DNA of 64,000 bases from an uncultured Mycoplasmatota bacterium (GCA_937944975.1 CALEBF010000002.1:124001-188000), one strand, 5' to 3'; counted from the stretch's first letter, positions 41,403-51,161 are shown. The notes: generated from the letters alone by a model not told the origin. A program made the numbers and translations.

Positions 41403-42827
41403 GCGTTCTTTTTTCAGCTGCTTCATGAGATAGTCGTATTTCTTTTTTTGCTTTGGTCGTGGAGGTAAAGCTACTGGAGAGGGATCTTCTTGTGGCAATA
41501 AGAAATCGTATGGATTTTCTCCAGTAGGTTTACGATTTGAGTTCCAATAAATCTTTTGGCTTTGCTGGTCGTGTAATGATTGAAAGTAATTTCCTATATT
41601 GAGATAGCTTTCAATCATAATACTTTCTTCTAAATAATCTTGAAGAACTTTTGAAAATTTTCCTTTTACATGAATGGCTAACTGAAACACTTCTTTTCTA
41701 TTTTGTCCACCTTTTTGGATATATTCTTTTAATGTTTCTTCCATTTTTTGCCTGTTGTAATGTTGATAATACATTTTAGCAAGTAGTAAGTAAAAATCCA
41801 CTTCTCCCGTTGCTTGTACAATTTCTGGTGTTGCTGCACTGGCCTGATTTAAATCTAATGATTTGATATAATCTTGATAGTACCAGATGAGATCCATATT
41901 GTTGATATAAGTAGTATCACTTTTTTTGAGTTCTTCCTCTAAATAGCGGAGGATACTTTGTGTTTTTGAAGGCATTCTTCCTTCTTTCAAATAAGATAGA
42001 ATTGCTTTTGCAAATTCCATATTATATTCTTGGATCAGTTGATAGCAATCTTGTAAAATATATCGTATATTGTTTGGATAACAGTGAATTTCTCGGTTAA
42101 GAGTTGCAAGATATGCTTGTATGTCATTCTTAAGTAACGATTCTTTTTTCTCTTCTTGAAATATTTTTGAAAGGGAAGAGTAGTGATCATTGATCGCATT
42201 TTTTAAATCTTCGAACATGATATTATAAAAAAGTTGATGATTCAAATGAAACTGGGCTTCGCTTTCTTTTAGATAATAGTGAAATTTTTTGAAATCCAAT
42301 TCTTTTAAAGCCTTTTGTAATGTTCGTATATGATTTAAAATTTCTTGACCATTTTTTACGTATCTCGTATCAAATGTTCCGACAAAAGAACTGCTTGAAA
42401 TCGGCTTTATTTTTGGAAATTGCTTTCTTTGTTGAATGTAAATGAGATGTAGGAGTAATGCTTCATCTAGCGAAAAATCATAGGGAATTGCTTGTTTTTT
42501 AAGCTTTTCTTTGTTTTTTTGAAGTGCTCCCCAGGCATTTACATAATCATGCTTTTGAACACTGATAGAGTAGGCATTAAAATAAGCATGCGCTCCAGGC
42601 TCTCTTTTGTTTTTCTTTGTGATGATAAAATGGTTTTTCAAGGCTTGTTTTGCCATCGTAGGATTTCCAACTTTTAAGTAATAATCTGATAATAATAGCC
42701 AAGTATATGCTCTTTTTTTATTTTTGTTGATGTAATCAAAAAACATTTTAACAACATCTTCCGGAATATATTCTAATTTTAATATCTCTTTTGCTTCTGT
42801 TTGAGAATTGCACGATTCTATTTTCAT
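41385..42827 (-). CDS. Helical-repeat (TPR-like) protein, paralogue 1
   Basis: This 480-residue soluble protein is helical, with repeated Tyr/Leu/Ala spacing typical of TPR folds (YTWLLLSDYYLKVGNPTMAKQAL near 40). It is a clear paralogue of the next gene upstream on the same strand: both start M-IESCN and share YTW-LLSDYY, IPYDFS-DE-LL and CYPN. No enzyme motif is visible. The start at 42827 follows AAAGGAGGACGCT; an earlier ATG has no signal. Function unknown; TPR proteins usually hold protein partners. Confidence 0.7.
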   Translation of the reverse strand: MKIESCNSQTEAKEILKLEYIPEDVVKMFFDYINKNKKRAYTWLLLSDYYLKVGNPTMAKQALKNHFIITKKNKREPGAHAYFNAYSISVQKHDYVNAWGALQKNKEKLKKQAIPYDFSLDEALLLHLIYIQQRKQFPKIKPISSSSFVGTFDTRYVKNGQEILNHIRTLQKALKELDFKKFHYYLKESEAQFHLNHQLFYNIMFEDLKNAINDHYSSLSKIFQEEKKESLLKNDIQAYLATLNREIHCYPNNIRYILQDCYQLIQEYNMEFAKAILSYLKEGRMPSKTQSILRYLEEELKKSDTTYINNMDLIWYYQDYIKSLDLNQASAATPEIVQATGEVDFYLLLAKMYYQHYNRQKMEETLKEYIQKGGQNRKEVFQLAIHVKGKFSKVLQDYLEESIMIESYLNIGNYFQSLHDQQSQKIYWNSNRKPTGENPYDFLLPQEDPSPVALPPRPKQKKKYDYLMKQLKKERKKNAG

Positions 42828-42901
42828 AGCGTCCTCCTTTGCGCATGTAATAGTATAACACACTCTTTATAAATTTGATATCTTTTTCAAAAAAAAACAA
42901 G

Positions 42902-44377
42902 CTAGTCGCTATTGTTGTTAGCTCGTTCTTTTTTTAATTGTTTTAATAGTTTGTCATATTTTTTTACTTTGTGTTGTGATGGATGGAATTCTTTAAATGG
43001 CTTTCCGTTAGACCAATAAGCAAAGTCGTTAGTTAAATGTTCTCCAGATGGTTTGATATAAGGAGAGAAGATATCTGTATTATTGGCATTTGTTAAAACT
43101 TTAGAGAAATGATCTCCTCGTTGTAAGTAATTTTCAACGTGCGTAGCTTCTATTAAGAATTTCCATATTTGCTTTGGAATATAACCTTTAAAACGTCCCA
43201 TGACACCTAATTGAACGACTCGATAGTAATCGATTCCACCTTGTTTAATGTAATCTATCAATAGTTTGTCGATCTGATTTTGATCTTCGTGTTTTCTTTT
43301 ATAATTTTCTGCTAAGAATAGGAGAAATTTGATTTCGCCGGTTTCTCGGTATCCTTGCTCACATAACAGATTCGCTTCATCTAGTAAGTTTTCTTTCCAT
43401 GCTTTTGTAATCGCAGCTTCTATAATTTCTGATCTTTTTTTCATCTCTTTGCTTTGCGTCGTTCTTTCTAGAATGTAAATTGCCTTATTGCGTAAATAAC
43501 GAATGACATCTTTTGTACTTTTATCACTTGTCGTTTGTTGAAGATAGTTTAGTACTTGGTTTGAAAGATGTATATTCATATTATTTAATAGTTGATCGCA
43601 ATCTTGTAGGAGACTTCGATAGTCATTAGGATAGCAGTGATGTTCCTTTTGGATACAAGCTAGGTAGCGAGCATTATCTTGATCGATGAGTGCGACTTCT
43701 TTTTCTCTTTGAAATGTAGCTTTTACGGTATCGTAATGATTTTGAATCGTATCTAACAATTCGTCTACCATCGCACAGTAGCTGGGATAAAATTGTAAAT
43801 TACAAATTTCCTTACATTCTCTTAAGTAGTAGCGCATTTTTGGGAAGTTAAACTCAGTTAGCGCCTGTGCCATGATATCAAAATTCTTCTTTACTTCTCG
43901 ATATGTTGGATTCTTAGAAGTGTCGACTGTACCAATATAGGGACTAGATGTAAGTTTTGGTTCGATTAATTTTTGTTGCTCCTTTAAAAATAATAATGTA
44001 CATAGCAATGATTCATCAAATGAAAAGTCGTAAGGAATATGCCTTTGATCTAATGCTTTCTTTAAGTGTTGTAAAGCGTTCCAAGCATTTTTACTTTCGT
44101 TACGTAACACACTGATTTGATATGCATTCGCATATGCTCGAACACCAGGGGCTACGTTGTTTTGTTTAGCGATGAGGAATGCGTTTTTTAACGATTTCTT
44201 TGCCATTGTAAGATTGTTAAATTTAATATAGTAATCAGATAGTAAGATCCAAGTATATTGGCGATCTAAGTTTTGATTTGCATATTCGAAAAATAGCTCG
44301 ACGAGTGGTTGAGGAATGTACTCCATTCTTAATATTTGTTTTGCTTCTTCTTCGGAATTACATGATTCAATTCTCAT
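42902..44377 (-). CDS. Helical-repeat (TPR-like) protein, paralogue 2
   Basis: This 491-residue protein is a sister of the 41385 gene, similar from MRIESCNSEEEAKQILRMEYI through to the end (YDKLLKQLKKERA against YDYLMKQLKKERK). Its start overlaps the end of the upstream gene by 11 bases, which suggests coupled translation. It is helical with TPR-like spacing and has no membrane segment. Function unknown. Confidence 0.7.
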   Translation of the reverse strand: MRIESCNSEEEAKQILRMEYIPQPLVELFFEYANQNLDRQYTWILLSDYYIKFNNLTMAKKSLKNAFLIAKQNNVAPGVRAYANAYQISVLRNESKNAWNALQHLKKALDQRHIPYDFSFDESLLCTLLFLKEQQKLIEPKLTSSPYIGTVDTSKNPTYREVKKNFDIMAQALTEFNFPKMRYYLRECKEICNLQFYPSYCAMVDELLDTIQNHYDTVKATFQREKEVALIDQDNARYLACIQKEHHCYPNDYRSLLQDCDQLLNNMNIHLSNQVLNYLQQTTSDKSTKDVIRYLRNKAIYILERTTQSKEMKKRSEIIEAAITKAWKENLLDEANLLCEQGYRETGEIKFLLFLAENYKRKHEDQNQIDKLLIDYIKQGGIDYYRVVQLGVMGRFKGYIPKQIWKFLIEATHVENYLQRGDHFSKVLTNANNTDIFSPYIKPSGEHLTNDFAYWSNGKPFKEFHPSQHKVKKYDKLLKQLKKERANNNSD

Positions 44378-45647
44378 GTTTTACCTCCTTTGTTATGATA
44401 TATTGTTTTGGCATTTCACGGTTGCCTTCATTTTCTTCTAAAGAACAAATCGCATCAATTTCGTTTTGAAGTAGTTCTTTTTTCTTTTTACTTGTTTCTA
44501 ATTGATAGCAGTAGTAACGATATTCAAGTGCATGCAATGAAATAAAGTTGCTTGCTACTTCAGATTGTTCGATTTCCTGCTGATATTGTTTGAATCGATC
44601 GATATCATTAGCGAGGTAACTTAGCTTTAGTAAATACCAGAGTAGATGAGGTGATTTTGTCTTTTGATAGGCGAATTTGGCCTCACTAAAAATTTGATCA
44701 AGCGCTGTTTGTTTTACAAAGTCTCGTTCGATTCGATTACCGTATGCGACAGCAAGTCCGTTATCCTTATTGCGAAGATAAGATAGAGCTTGCTTCTTTT
44801 GCTTTAGATGGTTAACTAAAAATTCGTTTGGAATCTCATCTAGAATCGTACTATTTTTCATGGAACCACTTTCGATCAAGTAGTTGCAGCTTCGAGCAAA
44901 TTCAATTGTATCTGATGGAATTTTGGATAGCGTCTCTTGAAGTGCTTGTCTATCTCCATGATATTGATATAGTTTTCGATTATTTTCTAAGTCTCTTTGA
45001 TAGATAAGAACTTGAATTTGTTGAACGAGTTTCATTTCACTTGAAATGTCGACTGGAAGATGTTTTTTTCTTATGTATTCATTCGCATTTAAAAGAATAG
45101 TGTAAGCATTTTCCCAATCTCTTTCTTCGACAAAGTCACAGTAAGTATCCCACATAATTTGTAAAGGAGTATCTTTCATGTCTCTTCTATATTTGATTTC
45201 AATCGGGATAGAGTCCCATTTTCTTGGATATATCTTCATTTTATGAATCAGTGACAATAGAGTAAATGTCGATTCGAAGTGATTGTTGATGTTCTTTCTC
45301 TCTAAAATTTGAACGTGTCGTTTTAGATGGAAGTAGGCATCTTCATACTTTTCTTCGATGACATCAATTTTGAATAATTGGTAGAATGTACCAGCTGAGT
45401 ATGGATATATCATTTGTGCTTTTTCCAAATACTTTCGCGCTTTGGTATAATCGTTTCTTCTAAGATACAATCGTCCTAATAGGTCGTATCCTTGATTTGT
45501 CTTATCACCGTTTTGTTGGTTGTAGAGATGGAGCTTTTCCTCTATGTCGTTTAATGTCTCTTCACTTGTATTTTCATTGAAGATGAGATTACGACACTGT
45601 TGAATAAACTTTAATGTTTCTTTTTGATTCCATGGTTTTGTTTTCAT
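44367..45647 (-). CDS. Helical-repeat (TPR) protein, first gene of the trio
   Basis: This 426-residue protein has more standard TPR units near residues 55-115 (GYDLLGRLYLRRNDYTKARKYL, shown in part: LGRLYLRRNDYTKARKYL; then AGTFYQLFKIDVIEEKYEDA). It is more distantly related to the two genes that follow. The ribosome binding site TAGGAGGCAAAA precedes the ATG. All three form one minus-strand operon with overlapping genes. Function unknown. Confidence 0.7.
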   Translation of the reverse strand: MKTKPWNQKETLKFIQQCRNLIFNENTSEETLNDIEEKLHLYNQQNGDKTNQGYDLLGRLYLRRNDYTKARKYLEKAQMIYPYSAGTFYQLFKIDVIEEKYEDAYFHLKRHVQILERKNINNHFESTFTLLSLIHKMKIYPRKWDSIPIEIKYRRDMKDTPLQIMWDTYCDFVEERDWENAYTILLNANEYIRKKHLPVDISSEMKLVQQIQVLIYQRDLENNRKLYQYHGDRQALQETLSKIPSDTIEFARSCNYLIESGSMKNSTILDEIPNEFLVNHLKQKKQALSYLRNKDNGLAVAYGNRIERDFVKQTALDQIFSEAKFAYQKTKSPHLLWYLLKLSYLANDIDRFKQYQQEIEQSEVASNFISLHALEYRYYCYQLETSKKKKELLQNEIDAICSLEENEGNREMPKQYIITKEVKHEN

Positions 45648-45669
45648 TTTTGCCTCCTAGTAATTTTTA

Positions 45670-46266
45670 TTATAGTACGTCGTTGATAAAAACACTATCT
45701 TTTTTTTCAATTTTAATTGTTTTCGATTTTAATGGCTGTAGGATGGATTCACTGGATTCTATTGGTAGATCGATTTGATATCGGATCACTTCATCGAAAT
45801 TTTTTTCTTTGATTAGAACATTTTTTAATAGGTGATCGATATCTTTCAGTTGTTCATACGCAAAAGAGATCTCGTATCGATTTCCAGGAATCAGAGATAC
45901 TGGAGTTATATTTTCTAGCGCAGTTGTCACTGCTTTTGTGTATGCGCGAACGAGTCCACCGGCTCCTAGTTTGATTCCACCAAAGTAGCGTACTACGATA
46001 GCTAAAATATGTTGATAGTCCTGCATTTTTAATACGTTTAACATCGGCATCCCCGCTGTTTTACTCGGTTCTCCATCGTCACTGCATCTTTCGTTTTGAT
46101 CGAGAACATATGCATAACAATAATGAGTTGCATTTGGAAACTCTTTTTTGGCTTCTAATAACGCTTCTTTTATTTCTTCGATGTTATGGACGGGGTGGAG
46201 AACTGTAATAAATTTTGATTTTTGAATTTCTAATTCTGATATAGACTTTCCTTGGATACTTTTCAT
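45670..46266 (-). CDS. yvyE: YigZ/IMPACT family protein
   Basis: This 198-residue protein matches the YvyE/YigZ/IMPACT family: KSKFITVLHPVHN at the start, ATHYCYAYVLDQNERCSDDGEPSKTAG near 45-70 (in parts), and the signature VVRYFGGIKLGAGGLVRAY. The C-terminal domain resembles an EF-G domain V fold. The eukaryotic relative regulates Gcn2; the bacterial role is unclear, probably ribosome-related. It lies just upstream of the TPR trio on the same strand. Confidence 0.92.
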   Translation of the reverse strand: MKSIQGKSISELEIQKSKFITVLHPVHNIEEIKEALLEAKKEFPNATHYCYAYVLDQNERCSDDGEPSKTAGMPMLNVLKMQDYQHILAIVVRYFGGIKLGAGGLVRAYTKAVTTALENITPVSLIPGNRYEISFAYEQLKDIDHLLKNVLIKEKNFDEVIRYQIDLPIESSESILQPLKSKTIKIEKKDSVFINDVL

Positions 46267-46356
46267 GTCATCACCATTTTTATTGTAACCTATATTTCAT
46301 CCTTTGACAATTTTTTTTCATATGATAGAATGGAGGTATAAAGGTAGGTGCTTGGG

Positions 46357-46902
46357 GTGCATAAATTAGAACAAAGAACGTTTATCGATAAGAAAACATA
46401 TGAAAATATCGTACAATTTCTGGAGAAACATGCAACAGCAAAAGAATCAAAACGACAAATTATTTATAAATATCGATGTACGTATGATTTTCGTACTTTG
46501 ATAGAAAAAGATCGAATGGTTTTACGTATGAGAAAAGGAAATGTCGATGAGGATACTCTCGTTACAGTATCGTATGAAGATCATGAAAAGATGCTTGATA
46601 TTTTAAGATTATTGGGACATACACTCGATACAAAGTGGTATCGTTTACGCAAGTTATTTACGTATCAAGATTTTGAGATTACTCTCGATAAAACGTTTCG
46701 CTATGGATATGTTATAAGTGTATCGATCGAGGTGCCAAGAGATCAGATTAAAGAAGGAACCGAAAAGTTATATCAATTTTTCGAACAGTTCCACATTGTA
46801 TTAACTTCACCAGAACAGTTTTATCAGCAGTATCATCACTATCTAACGAATTGGTATGAATATACGAAGGATATCGACGATTCTACCTTTTTTGAGAAGT
46901 AG
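46357..46902 (+). CDS. CYTH-like domain protein
   Basis: This 181-residue protein looks like a CYTH-fold triphosphate-binding protein. It starts with HKLEQRTFID (ExExK-type), then YKYRCTYDFRT, MVLRMRKG with two basic residues, and ITLDKTFRYGYVISVSIE, the acidic return strand. CYTH enzymes include thiamine triphosphatase and class IV adenylate cyclase. The N-terminal ExExK is imperfect (LEQRT), so activity is uncertain. GTG at 46357 is preferred, six bases after AAGGTAGGTG. Confidence 0.65.
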   Translation: MHKLEQRTFIDKKTYENIVQFLEKHATAKESKRQIIYKYRCTYDFRTLIEKDRMVLRMRKGNVDEDTLVTVSYEDHEKMLDILRLLGHTLDTKWYRLRKLFTYQDFEITLDKTFRYGYVISVSIEVPRDQIKEGTEKLYQFFEQFHIVLTSPEQFYQQYHHYLTNWYEYTKDIDDSTFFEK

Positions 46903-46923
46903 CGTGTGCAACTTCTTTTTTTA
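46895..46923 (+). terminator. Terminator after the CYTH-like gene
   Basis: AGAAGT-AGC and GC-ACTTCT pair with one mismatch around GTGT, followed by T bases. Confidence 0.7.
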
Positions 46924-46932
46924 TTATAAATT

Positions 46933-46941
46933 TGTTATAAT
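46933..46941 (+). promoter_or_regulatory. Extended -10 promoter of uvrC
   Basis: TGTTATAAT, 25 bases upstream of the ATG, with no convincing -35. Confidence 0.45.
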
Positions 46942-46965
46942 ATAGGCACGTAGGGGATGGTATGT

Positions 46966-48741
46966 ATGAAACAGAAATTATCACTCGTGCCACAAAAACC
47001 AGGATGTTATCTCATGAAAAACAAAGATGGGGTGATCATCTATGTTGGTAAGGCAAAGAAGTTAAAAAATAGATTGAGTTCTTATTTTCGTGGAACTCAT
47101 ACTGGAAAGACAGCTCGTCTGGTAAGCGAGATTGCCGATTTTGAATATATGGTTGTCGGAAGTGAGACAGAAGCATTTATTTTGGAGTTAAATTTAATTA
47201 AAAAATACGATCCAAAATATAATATCTTATTGCGAGATGATAAAAGCTATCCGTATATCGAACTTACGGAGGAGGCGGTACCTAGACTCTTGGTTGTACG
47301 TAACATCAATCGTAAGAAAAATCGTCATGCGAAGTTATATGGACCATATCCAAATGTGAGTGCGGCTCGCTCTGTTGTCAATTTATTGAATCGTATGTAT
47401 CCTTTGAGAAAGTGTCGAACATTTCAGAAAAAACCATGTCTTTACTATCATATAGGGCAATGTTTAGGATATTGTACATATCAAGTATCCAAAGATAAAA
47501 TTGATGAGATGGTCAGAGATATTCAAAGATTCTTAAAGGGAGATCATACGTTAATTACGGAGAAGATCAAGTCAGAAATGCTTGCGGAAAGTATGAAAAT
47601 GAATTATGAGAAAGCACAGGAATTAAAAGAACTTCTCTCTTATATTGAAACGACGCTTTCAAAACAGAAAGTAGAAATTCAAGACGATGTCGATCGAGAT
47701 ATCTTCGGATATTACGAAGAAAAAGGATATTTATCTATTCAATGTTTCTTTGTAAGAGGGGGAAAGATTTTAGAAAGACATAGTCATATCTTCCCACTTG
47801 TCGACGAAGTAGGAGAGGAACTCACGCGGTATATTGCTAAATTTTACGAGAAAAACGTATTATTACCTAAAGAAATTTTAGTGCCGGATCAAGTCGATAC
47901 GGAACTGTTGGAGTCTGTGTTAGGAGTTACAGTTCACGTTCCAATTCGTGGAGTAAAGAAAAATATGGTTTTGATGGCGTGTGATAATGCGAAGATTGCG
48001 ATGAATGAAAAATTTGAATTAATCCAAAAGGACGAGGAAAGAACGACTCTCGCTAATCAAGAACTTCAAAATATCTTACACCTTGATCATTTGGATCGCA
48101 TCGAACTATTTGACAATTCTAATTTGTTTGGTTCTTACAACGTTTCTGGAATGGTTGTGTTTGTAGATGGAAAACCAAGTAAAAACGATTACCGTAAATT
48201 TAAAATTACCGTCGATCAAAACGATGATTATGGAACGATGCGCGAAGTAATTTATCGTAGATATTTTCGCGTTTTGAAAGATGGGCTCACACGTCCAGAC
48301 TTGATCATTGTCGATGGAGGAATCGGTCAGATGCACGTTGCTAGGGAAGTGCTTGCTAGTTTAGGGATGAATATTCCTGTCGTAGGGCTTAAAAAGGATG
48401 ACCATCATGCTACAAGTAAACTTCTGGCTTTCGATCCGATCGTTGAAATCGATATCAATAAGCGAAGCAATCTCTTTTATTATTTAGAGCGAATGCAGGA
48501 CGAAGTGCATAATTATACAATTCACTATCACAAACAAATTCGTAGTAAAGGGGCATTGGAAAGTGTATTAGATCATGTAGAGGGAATCGGAGAGAAGAGA
48601 AAAAAAGAGCTTTTAAAAAGATATCGAACGACGACGAAGCTAAAATCACTGAGTGTCGATGAGTTAAAGGAGATCTTACCAGAAAAAGTCGCTTTCAATC
48701 TATATGAATTCTTGCAGGCGATGGACGATGGAAAGAAATAG
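46966..48741 (+). CDS. uvrC: Excinuclease ABC subunit C
   Basis: UvrC makes both cuts in nucleotide excision repair. The 591-residue protein has the GIY-YIG nuclease (PGCYLMKNKDGVIIYVGKAK, first 90 residues), the cysteine region (CLYYHIGQCLGYC), the UVR motif (about 195-230), the RNase H-like nuclease (IELFDNSNLFG, then PDLIIVDGGIGQ) and C-terminal HhH (LDHVEGIGEKRKKELLKRY). The ATG at 46966 follows GGGGATGGTATGT. Confidence 0.96.
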   Translation: MKQKLSLVPQKPGCYLMKNKDGVIIYVGKAKKLKNRLSSYFRGTHTGKTARLVSEIADFEYMVVGSETEAFILELNLIKKYDPKYNILLRDDKSYPYIELTEEAVPRLLVVRNINRKKNRHAKLYGPYPNVSAARSVVNLLNRMYPLRKCRTFQKKPCLYYHIGQCLGYCTYQVSKDKIDEMVRDIQRFLKGDHTLITEKIKSEMLAESMKMNYEKAQELKELLSYIETTLSKQKVEIQDDVDRDIFGYYEEKGYLSIQCFFVRGGKILERHSHIFPLVDEVGEELTRYIAKFYEKNVLLPKEILVPDQVDTELLESVLGVTVHVPIRGVKKNMVLMACDNAKIAMNEKFELIQKDEERTTLANQELQNILHLDHLDRIELFDNSNLFGSYNVSGMVVFVDGKPSKNDYRKFKITVDQNDDYGTMREVIYRRYFRVLKDGLTRPDLIIVDGGIGQMHVAREVLASLGMNIPVVGLKKDDHHATSKLLAFDPIVEIDINKRSNLFYYLERMQDEVHNYTIHYHKQIRSKGALESVLDHVEGIGEKRKKELLKRYRTTTKLKSLSVDELKEILPEKVAFNLYEFLQAMDDGKK

Positions 48742-48747
48742 AGAGTG

Positions 48748-48771
48748 CCGAGAAGTTTTTCTTGGTTTTTC
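48748..48771 (+). terminator. Weak terminator after uvrC
   Basis: CCGAGAA and TTCTTGG pair with a wobble around GTTT, followed by five T bases. Confidence 0.55.
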
Positions 48772-48816
48772 TTTGCAATGAATGAAATTGTGGTACAATG
48801 GTAATAGGTGAGAATA

Positions 48817-50610
48817 ATGTCAAAAATTAAAATTATGGATGAAATACTTGCAAATAAAATTGCAGCAGGTGAGGTCGTCGAACGAAGTGCGTCCGTCGTC
48901 AAGGAACTTGTTGAAAATAGTATCGATGCGGGTAGTACGGAGATTAAAGTAGAAGTGATCGATGCAGGAACGAAAGAAGTCAAAGTAACAGATAATGGTG
49001 TTGGAATGGAAAAAGAAGATGCGATGCTTGCATTTTCTCGTCACGCAACGAGTAAACTTTTACGTGAGGAAGATTTATATCACATTGCAACATTAGGGTT
49101 CCGTGGAGAGGCACTTCCATCGATTGCCAGTGTGAGCGAAATCACCTTAAAAACTTCGACAGGAGAAATTGGTACTGTCGTTGAATTAAGTGGAGGGCAT
49201 GTTACTTCTGTCACGCGTGGAGATGCGCGCAAAGGAACGATTTTATCGGTTCGTAATTTATTTTATAATACTCCTGCAAGATTAAAGCATATTAAAAGCC
49301 TACAAGCAGAACTTGCCGTTATGACAGATTATATGAATAAGATCGCACTATCTCATCCGAAGATTAAGTTTACATTTTCCAATAATGGTCATATCATTTT
49401 AAAGACAGATGGATCAGGAGATATTTTAAAGACGATTCACAATATTTATGGATTAGAAATTACAAAGAAGATGCTCTTTGTGGAAGGTGAAAATGACGAT
49501 TACACAGTAGAAGGATATATCTCACTTCCTGAAGTACATCGTTCGACTAGAAATCATATGGTAACACTCGTCAATGGGAGAGTCGTACGAAATATGGAAC
49601 TTAACCGTGTCATCAATGATGCATATCATTCATATAAACCAGATAATCGCTATCCAATTGTCGTTTTGAATATCGAAGTAGATCCAAGTTTGATCGATGT
49701 AAATATTCACCCGACGAAACAGGATATCAAATTTAGTAAACTTGATCAATTATCAAGTTTGATTACAGAAATGATCCGTACAAAGCTATCGAAGAGAACT
49801 TTGATTCCTCACATCAAAGTAGAAGAGGAAAAAGAGAGTACAGAAAAAACAAAGTACGAACCTATTACGCTCGATTTTGATACGCCAGTAAGTGAACCAG
49901 AAACGACGTATCAAGTGAACGATGATTTTGTTTCCACTTCGAAAGAAGAAATAGAAAAGGAAGAAGAAAACGATGCGATTTTTACGGAGGACGTAGAGGA
50001 AAAGAAAGAACGTCTTCCTATGATTTATCCAGTTGGCGTCGTACATGGAACTTACGTGATTTGCCAAAATGAACTTGGTATGTACATGATGGATCAACAC
50101 GCGGCTAAGGAACGAGTCAATTATGAAAAATTTAAACGCGAGATGGGAGCGCCAAATCAAGCATCGATTGCGATGTTAATTCCTCTTACGATCGAACTTT
50201 CCAATCAAGAGTTCATGCTATTAAAACAGCATATGGATGTGTTAGAACGTTTAAAATTTAAAATCGAAGAGTTCGGTGTGAATTCTATCATTGTAAAAGC
50301 ACATCCGACTTGGTTACCAAACGGGTATGAAGAACAGGCAATTCGAAAAATCATCGAAATCGTATTGCAGATTGGCGATAAATTTTCAATCGAAAAATTT
50401 AACGAACGCGTTGCAACAATGATGAGTTGTAAACTTGCTATTAAAGCAAACGACTATGTATCGATGGAAGAATTAGAGCAATTGATTGCCGATTTACGTA
50501 ATTGTGACAATCCTTTCCATTGTCCACATGGCCGACCGACGATTATTTTTTACTCTAATTACGACTTAGAAAAATTATTTAAACGAAGTGGGTTTGATCA
50601 ATTAGTTTAG
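48817..50610 (+). CDS. mutL: DNA mismatch repair protein MutL
   Basis: MutL links mismatch recognition to strand cutting. The 597-residue protein has the GHKL ATPase (IKIMDEILANKIAAGEVVER, shown whole at 20; NSIDAG; DNGVGM; TLGFRGEAL), a linker rich in acid residues (about 330-400) and the C-terminal endonuclease domain with DQHAAKERVNYE, ACKLAIKA and CPHGRPT. The metal-binding DQHA motif shows it is the nicking type found in bacteria without MutH. No mutS is in this window. Confidence 0.96.
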   Translation: MSKIKIMDEILANKIAAGEVVERSASVVKELVENSIDAGSTEIKVEVIDAGTKEVKVTDNGVGMEKEDAMLAFSRHATSKLLREEDLYHIATLGFRGEALPSIASVSEITLKTSTGEIGTVVELSGGHVTSVTRGDARKGTILSVRNLFYNTPARLKHIKSLQAELAVMTDYMNKIALSHPKIKFTFSNNGHIILKTDGSGDILKTIHNIYGLEITKKMLFVEGENDDYTVEGYISLPEVHRSTRNHMVTLVNGRVVRNMELNRVINDAYHSYKPDNRYPIVVLNIEVDPSLIDVNIHPTKQDIKFSKLDQLSSLITEMIRTKLSKRTLIPHIKVEEEKESTEKTKYEPITLDFDTPVSEPETTYQVNDDFVSTSKEEIEKEEENDAIFTEDVEEKKERLPMIYPVGVVHGTYVICQNELGMYMMDQHAAKERVNYEKFKREMGAPNQASIAMLIPLTIELSNQEFMLLKQHMDVLERLKFKIEEFGVNSIIVKAHPTWLPNGYEEQAIRKIIEIVLQIGDKFSIEKFNERVATMMSCKLAIKANDYVSMEELEQLIADLRNCDNPFHCPHGRPTIIFYSNYDLEKLFKRSGFDQLV

Positions 50611-50613
50611 CTA

Positions 50614-50642
50614 TTGTCTTTCTATTTGTCTGGTGTTATAAT
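50614..50642 (+). promoter_or_regulatory. Promoter of the small gene at 50667
   Basis: TTGTCT, 17 bases, TATAAT with extended -10 TGTTATAAT. Confidence 0.6.
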
Positions 50643-50666
50643 GGTAAAGCTTGAAGGAGGTGCATC

Positions 50667-50882
50667 ATGAAGATAAAATTATTTGAAGCTGTTACAAACC
50701 GCATTCCTATGCTCGCTCATTTAACGACGATTCGTACTCCATTATCTATTGATGAGAAGATCAGTATGAAATATGGAGGAAATGGATATCGTTCCATTTA
50801 CGAACAGAGGAAAGAAGCTACTAAGGCGCGAAATGCATATGTTAAGACATATATGACCCCAAATGGTAGAAGAGGAAGATAA
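50667..50882 (+). CDS. Small basic hypothetical protein
   Basis: This 71-residue protein is not recognised. It is basic and ends TPNGRRGR, with YGGNGYRSIYEQRKEATKARN in the middle (shown in part: YGGNGYRSIYEQRKEA). It has a strong GAAGGAGGTGCATC signal, its own promoter and a terminator, so it is likely a real gene. Function unknown. Confidence 0.65.
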   Translation: MKIKLFEAVTNRIPMLAHLTTIRTPLSIDEKISMKYGGNGYRSIYEQRKEATKARNAYVKTYMTPNGRRGR

Positions 50883-50906
50883 AAAGCATCTTGAAGATGC
50901 TTTTTT
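50881..50906. terminator. Bidirectional terminator between 50667 gene and the small minus-strand gene
   Basis: AAAAAGCATCT and AGATGCTTTTT pair perfectly around TGA. The convergent small gene stops at its far edge. Confidence 0.8.
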
Positions 50907-51075
50907 ATTGTAATCTTTTCGTCAGTTCTAAATAGTGTTTGATGTGTAGATGAGCCATTTGATGTAACAATAGTTTCATCTCTGGATCTTTGATTTTTGC
51001 TTCATAATCATAACATTTTTGAGCGCATTCAAAATTCCAATCTAACATATTTCCAATCTCTTTGATAGGATCCAT
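50905..51075 (-). CDS. Small helical protein, spore-coat-F-like
   Basis: This 56-residue protein starts at an ATG preceded by AAAGGGGGAATCAA, a strong signal. It is all helical: MDPIKEIGNMLDWNFECAQK, then a second helix with KDPEMKLLLHQMAHLHIKH. The second part fits the CotF/ferritin-like pattern (I-x-DPEL-x-x-LL-H-M-x-x-H-x-x-H). It could be a spore coat or small helical-bundle protein; in this short size only two helices are present. It fills most of what would otherwise be an empty gap before proS. Confidence 0.6.
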   Translation of the reverse strand: MDPIKEIGNMLDWNFECAQKCYDYEAKIKDPEMKLLLHQMAHLHIKHYLELTKRLQ

Positions 51076-51152
51076 TTGATTCCCCCTTTATTTTGTTATG
51101 AGAAAACGAATTTATTTTTATACAATAAAATCTACAAAAGATAAATGACATA

Positions 51153-51161
51153 TGATATAAT
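51153..51161 (+). promoter_or_regulatory. Extended -10 promoter of proS
   Basis: TGATATAAT, 26 bases upstream of the ATG. No T-box leader is present in the short gap. Confidence 0.5.
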
